A DNA stretch of 64,000 bases from Clostridiales bacterium (GCA_023667345.1 JAMPAF010000005.1:1-64000), one strand, 5' to 3'. Positions 1 to 9,870 are shown, numbered from the stretch's first letter. The notes: generated from the letters alone by a model not told the origin. Made by a program: numbers and translations.

Positions 1-23
1 CCTATAAAGCCCTTCTTACTCCT

Positions 24-683
24 CTACGGTAATACCCATAGAGCGGGCTTGCCTCCCCTCACCTCTTCGATATACCTTAACGCACGCTCCTGATTGGGTG
101 CGGGAGCGCCGCTCTTTTCCGCGCGCTTAGCTTCCTTTTTGCGCCGCTTTTCGTCCGAACGCGCCATAGACGTGCGCATCTTTTCGAACCCGACGCGCAG
201 AGACTCGGTAATCTCGTGAGCCATTTCGACGCGCGCGGTCATATTCTTTATCGCGGTGTCGAGGCGGCGGCGGTTGTTGCGCGTAGCTTTTCTCATCATC
301 ATCTTGCGTTTGAGACGCGCAAAGGGACCGTAGCTGCGCGACAGCAACTGTTCGTTGAATGTGTCCTCATATAAAATCGAGTCGTCGATAAACTGTATCG
401 CCGTCGAAAGGTACGAGGTCGCCACCTGCACCGACGAAATGAGCGTGATTGCGTCTTTCATCTGAAAGGCGACGTCCAAAAAGGTCACCATCATCTGATA
501 GCGGTAGTCCTCCGCGCCGTACATATCGTAAAACTCGATGGCTCTGTCGGCAAGCTCCTTAATTTTTTCGTCCATAGCCACCGTCTGGTTTTCGCGGCGG
601 GATTTGAGCTCCGCCTCGTTCATACGCTCTTCCACAACGCGCCCGCGCGAGCTGTTGTAATCTTTAAGCTGTGTCTTTGCCAT
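24..683 (-). CDS. Small basic coiled-coil protein, last visible gene of the nine-gene operon
   Basis: I do not recognise this 219-aa protein. It is almost wholly alpha-helical by composition. A first charged helix covers about residues 15-45. A middle region (about 60-115) is more hydrophobic (FLDVAFQMKDAITLISSVQVATSYL) but not a clear membrane segment. A very basic stretch follows (KMMMRKATRNNRRR, near 125-140), and a Lys/Arg/Glu-rich tail near 175-195. There is no signal peptide and no catalytic motif. The ATG at 683 directly abuts the stop codon of the helicase gene at 684, and a strong AAGGAG site lies inside the end of that gene, so translation is probably coupled. The basic helices could bind nucleic acid or pack against the other coiled-coil protein of the operon, but that is inference. 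Whether more operon genes follow beyond position 1 cannot be seen. Confidence 0.8.
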   Translation of the reverse strand: MAKTQLKDYNSSRGRVVEERMNEAELKSRRENQTVAMDEKIKELADRAIEFYDMYGAEDYRYQMMVTFLDVAFQMKDAITLISSVQVATSYLSTAIQFIDDSILYEDTFNEQLLSRSYGPFARLKRKMMMRKATRNNRRRLDTAIKNMTARVEMAHEITESLRVGFEKMRTSMARSDEKRRKKEAKRAEKSGAPAPNQERALRYIEEVRGGKPALWVLP

Positions 684-3600
684 TTAACTGTTCTCCTTAT
701 CGTTGATAATATCCGTCAGCGCCTTTTCGAGCGACTGCCTTTCGTTTAAATTGTTATCCACCCAGTCGTGAATGAATATCCCGTGCAGCGCCCACCCGCG
801 CGATTTAAGCGAGGAGAGATAGCGCATATTGTAGTCGAGGAAATCGTATCCGCCGCCCACGGGCTTTTCGCACCAGACGCCGAGCAGGGCGCGCGACAGG
901 CTTTTATCGAGCACGGCGATGGGAATTCTGACCGACCCCTCGGTTACGCCGTAGTTTATAACGACGCGTTCGGGCGCGATTCCCTTGGATATAATGAAGT
1001 CCGCGACGCTCTTTATAAAGCCGTTTTCCGCGGCTCCGCACACAAACTGCCCGCTCTCGCCCTGCGCAAACCGCGCCGCCGTTTCGAGATATTCCCTTAT
1101 ATAGCTTATGTTTTCCGCCGTGATTTCAGCGGCGCGCACCGAGTGTATTACCGTGACCATACTCTGCGCGCGCGTTACCGCGACGTTGAAAATGCATCTG
1201 CCGAGCTTGCCTTGATTGAGCTGACCGAAGTGCATATACAGCCCGCTTTCGCGTCTGCCGTGCGTGAGCGAGAGGATAAGGTGCCCCGTCTCCTGCCCCT
1301 GCACCGTTTCGATAGTCTTGAAAAATATCAGCTTTTCAGACAGGTCGTCAAAGTGTTCGAGCGCACTCTGTATCTTTTTATTGAGCGCCGTATCGGCTTG
1401 CACCTTTGAGCGGATAAGCGAGCACTGCGCCTCGCCGAAAGCAACTACGCCCACGGGCACGGAAAGAGTATACGTTTTCGGGTCGTAATAATTGTCGAAA
1501 TGCAGCTTTAATTCTTCGACAACTCTGTCCGCCTCGGCAATGTTCTTGCCCGCGCACACCACGCCGTTTTCGACGTACACGTCCTTTATGCCGAGCCCCG
1601 CCGCTCCCTTTTCCGCGAGCCTTGCGGGCACGGGCGCGGGGAAGGTACGCATATTCGGATAGAAGAGCTTTTGCGAAAACCTTATAAGGCTTTCGGTGTT
1701 ACTGCGATAGTGGCAGACAAGCTCTTCGACGGGGAAGCCGCCGTTTCTTAAAGCGAGTCCCAAAACCGAAATTTCGCTTTCGAGCGAATAGTAACCCTCG
1801 CCGTCCCCTTCCGCAACGGGAGACAGGGTTGCAAAGTGCTTGATAGGCGGCATCTGCCACTCGTCGCCGACGATGACGCACTGTTTCGAACGGAACAAAA
1901 CGGGCAGAATTAGCGCGGGTTCGAGCTGACTTGCCTCGTCGACAATCAGCACATCGAAGTCCTCATACTCCTTGCCGTCGAAAAGTAGGCTCGCCGTGTA
2001 TGGCGATAAGATAAGGCAACGCTTTAACTTTAATATCGCCGCCGCATGCCGCTTGAACATAAGGCGCAGATTTTCGGAAGGGTTTCTGTCCTCGACGAAA
2101 ATCAAATCGCCGTCGTCGGGCTTTATGCGCGAGAGGCACTTGCCCTCGATTATCTTTGCGTTCAGCCCGCACAGCTTTTTATCCGCCTCTTCGAGCTTAT
2201 CGAAATTGCCGCGCGCCCTTGCGCCAATACCGTTGCGCAAAATGCCGAGTTCCGAATTCTTCGCGCGCACCGCGAGTGTGAAAAACGAGTGCGCGAACGC
2301 GTCCTTGAAGCTTGCGCCGTCGGGCAGCTTTTCCCCCTTTTCGAAGGGGTATAAAAACTCGCTGAGCGCAAGCGCGTTTTTGGGGCTGTGCTTTATCGCC
2401 GTATAGCTTGCCGCGGCGGCGAGCGTCTCTCTGTTAGCCGACTGCGCGCTTAAAATTTTAAGGTCGGCAAACGTGCAGTCGCCCCCGCAGATTGAGTAGT
2501 AATTTTTAAAATAGTTCGCGCCGAATTGCTTTAAGCCGTCGATAATTTTATCCGCCTTATCCGCAAGCTTTACGCCGAGCGCGTTTAACTTACTATACGC
2601 GTTGACGGCATCCCCGCCGTTTAAGTTTTGCCGCTTGCACGCCAAAACAAACTCCGCCGCGCCCGCCAAACTTTCGGCAACCCGCCTTTCGTTTCCCCTG
2701 TCGCCGCTTTCGTAAACCGTATAAATTTTATTGAAAGCGGTGAGAGCGTCCGAAAGCAAAGCAAGGCGGTACGCGGCGTTCAAACCGTCCGAAAGCTCGC
2801 CGAGGGTTGCGCCCTCCGCGCCGCCCGCAAGGGCAAAACAGCCGCTTATAAATTCCGCTTTTTCGCACAATCCGTCTACGTATGCTTTTGCACTTAAATG
2901 CGCACTTGCACAGCTTTGCGAAACTTTGCGTATGCACGAAAACTGTTCGTCCGAAAGGCTTGTTCTGAATATCTTGCAAAGGCTCTCTTTGCCCGTTTCA
3001 ATCTCGCCCTTTAACGCTTCCGCACGGCAATATAGCCCGGTTGCCCCCACAATATCCTTGAACGAAGGGTTTTTTAAGTAGCTTAGCCCGCACAAAGAGG
3101 TGTACGCTTTCTTTGCCTTAAAGTCGAAAGTTCTGGGCTTTTCGGGGCAGTTTTCAAAGTAGCGCGAAAGGGCGGTTGCCGCGCGGGTTATAACTTCGCT
3201 GCCGCCGTTTAGCTGACTTTCCCCGAAGGTTTCGCGGCACTTCCCGAGAAGCTCTTCGGCGTCTTTTTCCGCGCCCTTAATCTTATCCAAAACAGAGACG
3301 AGCGAGCGGTAAGCGTCGTCCCCCAACTTATCGAACAACTGCGCATTTGCGCATATGAGCTCAATTTCTTTTAATGTGAGCGGACGGTACGCGGAAAGGG
3401 CTTCAAGCTTTTCGGCTGTTTCCCCAAGCCGCGCCGCGGTTTCTTCGCTTAAACTCAAAGGCGCCGCCGTGCATTTTTCCAAATCCGCAAGGCATTGTCT
3501 GATTTTTTCGACGAGAGCCGCGCACCCGTCGCTTTCGGCAATCGCCTTGACCGCGTCGCCCGCAAGCGCGCTCTTAGCCGCGCCCGCAACCGCCGCAAGG

Positions 3601-5243
3601 GTGAACCCACTAACGTCCGCGCCCGAGCCCTCTATCGCGCCGCAAACCTCGGCAAAAACTCTCTCCGCGCCGTCGCCGAGAGCCGTGCACGCACCTACCG
3701 CGCCCTCGCTGTCGCACGATAAATCTATGCCGAACCAAGGCGATTTATAAGCCTCGTGTCTGCCTCCGTCCGTCAGAACGGCGAACGCCTTTTCAGCCTC
3801 GGCAACGCTTTCGAGCATGGCATTGTACTGCTCGCGCGTGACCTTTTTTATCTGCTCTTCGCCCGCAAACTCCACCGTCGGCAAGCTATCCGAACACGCT
3901 TGCGCCAGCGCGCTGTAAAAGCTGTCACCCGCGATGCACTTGTCGTTGAACATTAGCTCGGCATAGGCGGAAAGGGCGCGCATCGCCTTTGCCCTCTCCG
4001 CAGTCGCCTGCTTCGCGTCCGCTTCCAACGTGGCGTTTTCGCGGTACTCCTTGCAATCGGCAATCAGCCGCTTGAAATCCTGCTTGATATCCTCGGGGCT
4101 GAGTTTTGCCGCGCTCTTCTCCGTTTCGCTGTCCAAAAGCATGGTGAATTTGCGAAGCGGCTCGGGCAGTTTTGCGTAAACTTCGGTGAGCGCGGATATC
4201 TTTTTGCTTGCAAACAGCACCCTTTTGCCCTGCGACAAAAGCGCGGCGAGCATATTTGCGATGGTGACCGTTTTGCCCGTACCCGGCGGTCCCTTGACTA
4301 TCACGGACCGCCCGCCCGTAACGTCCGATATTATCTTTTCCTGAACGCTGTCGCGCGGCAACACGAACTCGGGCAGCATATGCGCGCCGCCGAACCCGTC
4401 GGGCGACGACTTTTCGAAAATCTTTTCAACCAAGGGGTGGGAATAAATTTTGTCTTTATTTCGGCGTATGTCGTAGTATGTGCACAACTCGTCGTGCTTG
4501 TACTGCGAAACGGCGATTATATCCTTATCGAACTCGAAAAGGGTGCCGTCCTTGCCGTCGTACAGGTTACAGCTGCGGATATATTCCGCGACCCTTTTAA
4601 AATATGCCGCGCCGTCGCCGAGAGCCGCCAAATCTACGGGGTCTGAAAGCGACGCGCCCACCGCGGGCAACCCTTCGGCAAGCTCCTTTGAAAAGCTCTG
4701 CGCAAGCTTAGCCGTAAGGCAGGGGTTTACATAGACGTCGTCGGCGATAAACTCTATCGAAACGGGCGCGGAATTGCTCGCGGCGACAAGCTTTACGGGG
4801 TAAATGAGAAAGGGCGTGGTTATATCCTTTAAAATTTCCTTGCCCTGCTCCTTTACGCTCACCCGCCATTTGAGCGCGCCTATGCTCAGAAACATGGGGT
4901 TGTTGCCGCGGGCTATCAAATCCTTGCGCGCACCCGTAATGAACGCGTGCAACGCCTTTACATCTTTTTTGCCGTCCCACGACTGCCAGTAGAAGGTATT
5001 GGAACCGGTCGTCACGCGCTGTTCGCCGCCCGAAAGCGCGCTGTCCAAAAGCACGGTGTTGCCCGTTTTGCCAAACCTTTCCGCGGCGGTTGCGGTTGCG
5101 TACGCACTCAAATCGACGCAAGCGTGAGTGAGCGTGAAGGTTGCCCCTCCGCCCGCATTCAAATCTATAAGCTTGTTGTCGGCAACCTCGTTTATGTGCA
5201 GAAGCTCGCCGATAAAGCCGTCTAAATACTGTGTGTCTTTCAT
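684..5243 (-). CDS. Large SF1 helicase, DUF4011-type N-terminus, decayed nuclease-like C-terminus
   Basis: A 1519-aa protein. Residues about 90-190 resemble the DUF4011 module that precedes such helicases (MFLSIGALKWR, then PFLIYPVKLV, then DDVYVNPCLTAKL). The SF1 motor follows: Walker A GPPGTGKT at 318-325, DEAS at 1102-1105, GDEWQMPP at 1126-1133, HYRS near 1178, and VTRA at 1356-1359. About 700 mostly helical residues separate Walker A from Walker B. The last 120 residues resemble the RE_MTES_1575 type of PD-(D/E)XK nuclease by pattern, ending with GW at 1483 and HDW near 1493. However, the position where the family has RIDLAV reads RIPIAV (1439-1444) and the IECDG site reads VWCEK (1456-1460), so nuclease activity is doubtful. 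Likely an ATP-driven RNA or DNA remodeller. Large helicases of this type are common in bacterial conflict islands. The start has a GCGGGAA ribosome site 15 nt after the metallopeptidase gene. Confidence 0.85.
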   Translation of the reverse strand: MKDTQYLDGFIGELLHINEVADNKLIDLNAGGGATFTLTHACVDLSAYATATAAERFGKTGNTVLLDSALSGGEQRVTTGSNTFYWQSWDGKKDVKALHAFITGARKDLIARGNNPMFLSIGALKWRVSVKEQGKEILKDITTPFLIYPVKLVAASNSAPVSIEFIADDVYVNPCLTAKLAQSFSKELAEGLPAVGASLSDPVDLAALGDGAAYFKRVAEYIRSCNLYDGKDGTLFEFDKDIIAVSQYKHDELCTYYDIRRNKDKIYSHPLVEKIFEKSSPDGFGGAHMLPEFVLPRDSVQEKIISDVTGGRSVIVKGPPGTGKTVTIANMLAALLSQGKRVLFASKKISALTEVYAKLPEPLRKFTMLLDSETEKSAAKLSPEDIKQDFKRLIADCKEYRENATLEADAKQATAERAKAMRALSAYAELMFNDKCIAGDSFYSALAQACSDSLPTVEFAGEEQIKKVTREQYNAMLESVAEAEKAFAVLTDGGRHEAYKSPWFGIDLSCDSEGAVGACTALGDGAERVFAEVCGAIEGSGADVSGFTLAAVAGAAKSALAGDAVKAIAESDGCAALVEKIRQCLADLEKCTAAPLSLSEETAARLGETAEKLEALSAYRPLTLKEIELICANAQLFDKLGDDAYRSLVSVLDKIKGAEKDAEELLGKCRETFGESQLNGGSEVITRAATALSRYFENCPEKPRTFDFKAKKAYTSLCGLSYLKNPSFKDIVGATGLYCRAEALKGEIETGKESLCKIFRTSLSDEQFSCIRKVSQSCASAHLSAKAYVDGLCEKAEFISGCFALAGGAEGATLGELSDGLNAAYRLALLSDALTAFNKIYTVYESGDRGNERRVAESLAGAAEFVLACKRQNLNGGDAVNAYSKLNALGVKLADKADKIIDGLKQFGANYFKNYYSICGGDCTFADLKILSAQSANRETLAAAASYTAIKHSPKNALALSEFLYPFEKGEKLPDGASFKDAFAHSFFTLAVRAKNSELGILRNGIGARARGNFDKLEEADKKLCGLNAKIIEGKCLSRIKPDDGDLIFVEDRNPSENLRLMFKRHAAAILKLKRCLILSPYTASLLFDGKEYEDFDVLIVDEASQLEPALILPVLFRSKQCVIVGDEWQMPPIKHFATLSPVAEGDGEGYYSLESEISVLGLALRNGGFPVEELVCHYRSNTESLIRFSQKLFYPNMRTFPAPVPARLAEKGAAGLGIKDVYVENGVVCAGKNIAEADRVVEELKLHFDNYYDPKTYTLSVPVGVVAFGEAQCSLIRSKVQADTALNKKIQSALEHFDDLSEKLIFFKTIETVQGQETGHLILSLTHGRRESGLYMHFGQLNQGKLGRCIFNVAVTRAQSMVTVIHSVRAAEITAENISYIREYLETAARFAQGESGQFVCGAAENGFIKSVADFIISKGIAPERVVINYGVTEGSVRIPIAVLDKSLSRALLGVWCEKPVGGGYDFLDYNMRYLSSLKSRGWALHGIFIHDWVDNNLNERQSLEKALTDIINDKENS

Positions 5244-5258
5244 TATTCCCGCCTGCCG

Positions 5259-7214
5259 TCAGTCTAAATCGACCGCGTTTAAAATTACGCCCGCACTGCC
5301 GTCTGCGCCCAGACAGTCGTTGGCGAACGCCCTCGCGTCGCTCTCGACAATCTGCACGGCGTACGTGCTGTAACCTTTGGTACTGGTTACGTAGTTCGAA
5401 AAATTGTACTGCCACTCGGCTATGCGCCCGCGCGTTATATACAGCTCGGACGCGTACCACTCCTGCCAGCCCGCCTGTATGCAGAAATGCTGAAAGGCGT
5501 GGTAGCACTCGTGACAGATTGTGTTTGCCAAGCCGCTCAGATTGTTTACGTGACTTTCCTTATAGAGCACTTTTTTGCCGCCGTCGCAGCAGAGCCCCAA
5601 CGCCCCGCCCGACAGATTTTCGGCAATTTCCACCACGGGCACCGTATCCACGCCGAGCGTGCGCATTACAAGCTTCGTAGCCTCGGCTATCCGCTCTTTT
5701 TTAAGCTCGGGCGGGAAGGTTTTCCAGTCGTCGGCGGCGGCTCCGCTCAAAAGGCAGTACATACAAATCGAGGCGCACTTTTCGAAAATCGTGAAATTGC
5801 CCTCGGCAATCTTGCGGATATTATCCGGATTGACCGCCTTTATGTCGTCGTAGTCGAAACGCTTTGCCTTGTTTACCACCACGTCGTCGTGATAGTTGCC
5901 CCAGCCGCCGTCGATAAACAGTGCCTGACGCGGCAATTTTAGCATATATTTTTGCGCCGCGGGGGAATTTATGCGGGATATGTCCGCCGCTATTTCCTTC
6001 CAGTCCGCGCCCGCGTTGAAAGCTTTTACAGCCTCGTTCAGCCCAGCATACCCGCAAAATGGCAGATTTTCCTTTATGTACGCGCCGTCGTCGCCATCGG
6101 GAAGCATTTTAAGCTCCGTCAAAAGCTCCTTCGTCGCGTTGAAATCGGGCATCGAAAGGTATAAAAAGCTGATATCGAGCGGGGATAAATCGCCGCTTGC
6201 CGCTTTAACCGCCTCGTCGTAGACGCCGCGCGTGCCGTCGTCGGCGACTATGTAAGCCCGCCTGCCGTCCTTGCAAAAGCGCATTACGGCGCGGTAAAAA
6301 TCGCCCTTGTTGCCCGCGCGGAAGTGCGGCATGCCGTAAATTATTACGTCCGCGCCCGCCCTTTTTAAGCTGTTGAAAAATTCGGTAACCGCTCCGCTTT
6401 CTGCGTTTTCGAAAGCCAAAGCCTGTAACTTATAAATCTTCGCCCCGCGCGAGTATACCGCGGTGAACAGCTCCGCCTCGCCCGAAAAGGGCGTGAACAG
6501 CACGAGTGCGCGCGCCAAATCGGTTACGTCGGCAGTCGGGTAATACTCGTACCTCTTTCTGCCCAAATCCTCGGTTATATCCTCCGCCGCGGTGCGCATA
6601 AAGCCCTGCACCTGCTCCGCAAAAAGTGCCGCCGCCGCGCCGTCAGCCGCCGCGCACAGCTCCCTTATATCGGCGATAATCTGCTCCTTTATATTGGGGA
6701 AAACTGCGCCGTCGGAAAAGAGATTTTCGGGCAAGCCGAGCCCTTCTATCTGCGCGATTTTACCCGAAAGCTCGGAAGATACAGCACGGCACTCGTCGGC
6801 GTTCTGCGCGACTATTCGCCCCTCGCCGTCCATAAGCCGCCCCTTTAACGAGACGGCGTCCGCCATGACCGCGTCGGTATCCTTTGCGCACTTGCACACG
6901 CGTGCAATCAAATCGCCCGTCTTTTTAAAGCCGAGCTTTTCGCACTCCGAACGCGCGTCCGCAGAAAACCTTTCGAGAGCCAGAAAATCGGCGTGCTCGT
7001 ACCCCTCGCAGAAATACTCCGAGGCAAGGGCTTTAAGGCAGAGCTTTAACCTTAAAAACTGCGCGTTTTCGCGGTTTTCGGCGTTGATAGCCGCGGCATA
7101 TGTGCCGCCCAACAGCTCTTCGAGGCTTTCCGCCGCGCCCACTAACTCGCCGCGGGAACAGCTCTTTATATAGACGCCGTAAGCGGCGTTAATGGTTTCG
7201 ATTATCGTCGGCAT
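5259..7214 (-). CDS. Putative zinc metallopeptidase with HExxH domain at C-terminus
   Basis: A 651-aa cytosolic protein with no signal peptide. The C-terminal 120 residues carry a gluzincin signature: HECYH at 568-572, and a downstream glutamate in ESDARAFA at 624-631, which could supply the third zinc ligand. The spacing and the E-x-D-A-x-x-F-A pattern recall ImmA/IrrE-like (M78) peptidases, but overall similarity is not obvious. Residues 1-200 are helical. Residues about 235-345 alternate strands and helices (ALVLFTPFSGE, DVIIYGMP, RAYIVADDG) like a Rossmann-type domain of unknown function. A regulated protease beside an Hsp70-like ATPase and helicases would fit cleavage of a partner protein on activation. 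That role is inference. Gaps to its neighbours are 5 nt and 15 nt. Confidence 0.8.
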   Translation of the reverse strand: MPTIIETINAAYGVYIKSCSRGELVGAAESLEELLGGTYAAAINAENRENAQFLRLKLCLKALASEYFCEGYEHADFLALERFSADARSECEKLGFKKTGDLIARVCKCAKDTDAVMADAVSLKGRLMDGEGRIVAQNADECRAVSSELSGKIAQIEGLGLPENLFSDGAVFPNIKEQIIADIRELCAAADGAAAALFAEQVQGFMRTAAEDITEDLGRKRYEYYPTADVTDLARALVLFTPFSGEAELFTAVYSRGAKIYKLQALAFENAESGAVTEFFNSLKRAGADVIIYGMPHFRAGNKGDFYRAVMRFCKDGRRAYIVADDGTRGVYDEAVKAASGDLSPLDISFLYLSMPDFNATKELLTELKMLPDGDDGAYIKENLPFCGYAGLNEAVKAFNAGADWKEIAADISRINSPAAQKYMLKLPRQALFIDGGWGNYHDDVVVNKAKRFDYDDIKAVNPDNIRKIAEGNFTIFEKCASICMYCLLSGAAADDWKTFPPELKKERIAEATKLVMRTLGVDTVPVVEIAENLSGGALGLCCDGGKKVLYKESHVNNLSGLANTICHECYHAFQHFCIQAGWQEWYASELYITRGRIAEWQYNFSNYVTSTKGYSTYAVQIVESDARAFANDCLGADGSAGVILNAVDLD

Positions 7215-7219
7215 AGATA

Positions 7220-8788
7220 TTACTTATCGTCGTTGCGGATATTGAAGGGAGCGGTCGTATTCTTGTCCTCCGCGCTCGGCGCAGTGCCGCCCGCCCTTCT
7301 TGCAAGGCGGCTTTCGAGCCGCTTTTTCGCCTCGTCCTCGCCGCCGCCGGCGCCGCGTACGGTGCCCGTCTGATTTTGCAGACGCTGTCTGCGCGCCTCC
7401 TCCTGCTCGCGGAGAATTTTCTCCTCGTGGCGGCGGTTCTCGCGCATTCTGTCGTTTATCTTATTGAAGCCTGACAAATTCCTCCTCTGGCGGCGGATAT
7501 CCTCCTCCGCCTCGCGGATGACCGTTTCGACGGATACGTACACCTCGTCGATGTCCTTGTCGCTCAGTCTGCCCGTAAGAGTGTCGTACACGCCGTTGAA
7601 ATCTATTCTCTCGCACAAGATTACGAACATTGCGGGGTCGGTGTTGCGGTACGCCTCGATTTTCTTTACGAAGTCCTCGAAGTTCTTGGCAATCTTGTCC
7701 CTCACTCTGCTGCCGCCCTGAGCGTCGCGAAGCTGCAACTTTAAGTCCTGACTTTCGTAGTTGTAATCTTCCTGCAAATTTTTAAGCTGTTCATTCAGGT
7801 CCGCCTCCTCGTCTTCGAGGTCGGCGACCTTCATATCCGCCTCTACCGCGTCCGTCTCGCCGTTCTGGTAGGAAAATAGCACGCTGTCCGTCTCGGTCTT
7901 AATCTCGGCAAGGCGGGCGTTTATTCTGTCGCGCTCGGAAAGATATTCGTTCTGCACCCTCGCAAGCTCGCCCTGCAACGCCTCGACGCTGTATAACAGA
8001 GTGGTCTGGTTTCTGAAATCGTTCAAGTGTTCGCGCATGCCGTCGGTGCGCTCGGCAAATTTTGCCGCGTGAATTATAAAGCCTACGTCGTCGCAGTCCT
8101 CTTTATACTCGTAGTAATCGACGCCCCGTTTTGCGTTCTTTCTCACCGTAGCCGAAAGCTTTTGCCACTCTTTGGCAACGTCCAAAGCGCGTTTGAGCCC
8201 GTCTACCGTGTCGGAATAGCAGTTATAGCGCGAAACCGCCTCGCGCCAGTCCATGAGCGCCTCGAAAATTTTAACCTGATATTCGGCGGCGTTCTTGCTC
8301 TGCGCGTCGACCACGTGCGAGAGGACTTCCTTCATCTCTTCGAGCGCCGCCTTGCTGTCGGCAAGCTTTTGGCAGAGAGTTTCGTTGTCCTTTCTTATCG
8401 TCATAATCGCGTCTGCGGCGCTTATGCAGTCGTTTAAATTGCCCGTGAGCTGGTTTAAAATATCCATATCTATTTCCTTTTTTAAATATTTCGCGTCGTT
8501 TACAATCTGAACGCGCTTTTTATCCGTCTTTGCAAGGTTCACAACCTTTCTGCTCGTGCCCGCAATCATCGACGAGATGAGCTTTATAAGCTCTTTTATG
8601 TCGTCCTCGCACTTCGAAAAGCCATAGTTCACGCCGTACAGCGCCATCCTGTACAAATCCCCGTATATCTTATCGGCAAGGGCGGCACACTCGTCGCTTA
8701 CGTATCCCTCGGTGCTCTCGTGTTCGATGGTCTTATCGTACTTTACGCCGTTGTCGTCCAAAATTTTAAAAAGTTGTTCCTTTGTCAT
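7220..8788 (-). CDS. Long coiled-coil protein of unknown function
   Basis: A 522-aa protein not matched to a family. Long heptad-like charged helices dominate: about 70-190, 250-330 (LQGELARVQNEYLSERDRI) and 310-360 (VADLEDEEADLNEQLKNLQ). A strongly basic/acidic helix near 430-470 (RRHEEKILREQEEARRQR) follows. The last 50 residues are Gly/Ala/Arg-rich and probably disordered. The start was set at 8788, not the GTG-like or ATG codons up to 8812. That ATG overlaps the upstream stop codon in an ATGA arrangement and has GGGGGA about 5 nt before it. The architecture suggests a scaffold or rod, perhaps bridging the ATPases of the operon. No enzymatic motif is visible. Confidence 0.8.
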   Translation of the reverse strand: MTKEQLFKILDDNGVKYDKTIEHESTEGYVSDECAALADKIYGDLYRMALYGVNYGFSKCEDDIKELIKLISSMIAGTSRKVVNLAKTDKKRVQIVNDAKYLKKEIDMDILNQLTGNLNDCISAADAIMTIRKDNETLCQKLADSKAALEEMKEVLSHVVDAQSKNAAEYQVKIFEALMDWREAVSRYNCYSDTVDGLKRALDVAKEWQKLSATVRKNAKRGVDYYEYKEDCDDVGFIIHAAKFAERTDGMREHLNDFRNQTTLLYSVEALQGELARVQNEYLSERDRINARLAEIKTETDSVLFSYQNGETDAVEADMKVADLEDEEADLNEQLKNLQEDYNYESQDLKLQLRDAQGGSRVRDKIAKNFEDFVKKIEAYRNTDPAMFVILCERIDFNGVYDTLTGRLSDKDIDEVYVSVETVIREAEEDIRRQRRNLSGFNKINDRMRENRRHEEKILREQEEARRQRLQNQTGTVRGAGGGEDEAKKRLESRLARRAGGTAPSAEDKNTTAPFNIRNDDK

Positions 8789-9870
8789 AATTTCCCCCAT
8801 TCGTTGTCGCATACTACGCGGTCAATAAGTCCGTCGAGCGCGTTTTTTACAGGCGTTAATTTGCCGTTTATGAAGAACTGCACGTCGTCGTCGCTGAATA
8901 TATAGCGCGATTTGCCGCGCTCAGTTAAGCTGTCTTTTAAGCGGATAAACCGCGCAAAACTGTCCTTCATCATCAAGTCGCACAAATCCTTCCTCTGCTT
9001 GCCCGAAAGGTATCTGTGCCCACCCGCGTTGTTGTTTACGAAATACAGCCAAATCCCGCCGCCCTGCAAGCTCTCGGAAAAGGCGCGGAAAGCCGAGGTG
9101 TTGTTCACCCTTACGATTCTGCTGTCGTCGTCGAGCCAGATATTCACGTCGCCGCAAATCTTCATAGCCTCGCTTTTTTGCGCGAACACCCGCAAGACCT
9201 CGCCCGCGGTCAACTTGATTACCCCGAAAAGCGGCGCGCGCGACCTGTTGCGTTTGCACGATATGAGCACCGTTTCGGCAAACTTTTCGCCGTCGTTTAA
9301 CTGACTTGCCGCAAGGCTCACGCGCTCGGACGCAATGCCGTACTTTGCAAGAATTCTGCGCGCGTTTTCGGCGCACGAGTACTTGCCTTCCGTATAGTCC
9401 GAAAGGGACTTCTGCGCCCCCGCAAGCATATCCACGAACATTCTCGCCGCCGTGCGCTGCGTCTCTTCCCAGCTTTCGGGCGAAACGCCGTCGAGGGCGC
9501 GGGGCGTTTCCTCGCAGTAAACAACTTTTGCATAATAGTCGCACGCGACGCGGCAGCGGAATTCCTCCGTGCGGTCGGCGGCAAGATAGTCCTTGTCGTA
9601 ATAAAACGCCATTTTAACTACCGCCCGCGGTTCGCCCAAAGCCGCCGCCTCGCGGCAGAGCGCGATAGCCTTTTCGACGAGCGCGTAGTCGCCGCCGCCT
9701 TCCAGCCACTTGCAGTAAAAGCTTTCGGACAGAGCAAAAAGCTCCTTTCCCCGTGCCGTAAATTTCAGCTCGGGCACCGTGTCGGATATAAGCCGCTTAT
9801 TAGAAAGGCTTGCCATCTGCCCGTCGTACAGTTCCAATATAAGCTCGTTCGAGCCGCCGTCAGTTTTCAT
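8785..9870 (-). CDS. Sel1/TPR-like helical protein, unknown function
   Basis: 361 aa. Around residues 45-120 the pattern of paired helices with small residues (ALCREAAALGEPRAVVKMAFYYDKDY) resembles Sel1-like or TPR repeats, which mediate protein contacts. The second half (about 185-361) mixes strands and helices, has the motif GHRYLSGKQRKDL near 284-296, and is unrecognised. No signal peptide or TM segment. The ATG at 9870 has a GAGGTGA ribosome site and lies 11 nt inside the end of the membrane-protein gene. The stop overlaps the next ATG by 4 nt, so translational coupling is likely on both sides. Probably an adaptor within the nine-gene system. Confidence 0.75.
   Translation of the reverse strand: MKTDGGSNELILELYDGQMASLSNKRLISDTVPELKFTARGKELFALSESFYCKWLEGGGDYALVEKAIALCREAAALGEPRAVVKMAFYYDKDYLAADRTEEFRCRVACDYYAKVVYCEETPRALDGVSPESWEETQRTAARMFVDMLAGAQKSLSDYTEGKYSCAENARRILAKYGIASERVSLAASQLNDGEKFAETVLISCKRNRSRAPLFGVIKLTAGEVLRVFAQKSEAMKICGDVNIWLDDDSRIVRVNNTSAFRAFSESLQGGGIWLYFVNNNAGGHRYLSGKQRKDLCDLMMKDSFARFIRLKDSLTERGKSRYIFSDDDVQFFINGKLTPVKNALDGLIDRVVCDNEWGKL

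Noticed and set aside
768..5680. Many open frames of 60-270 codons on either strand across the helicase and peptidase genes
   Set aside because: They mirror the codon pattern of the long genes, have no ribosome sites or family motifs, and contain Arg/Ala-rich low-complexity translations typical of shadow frames.
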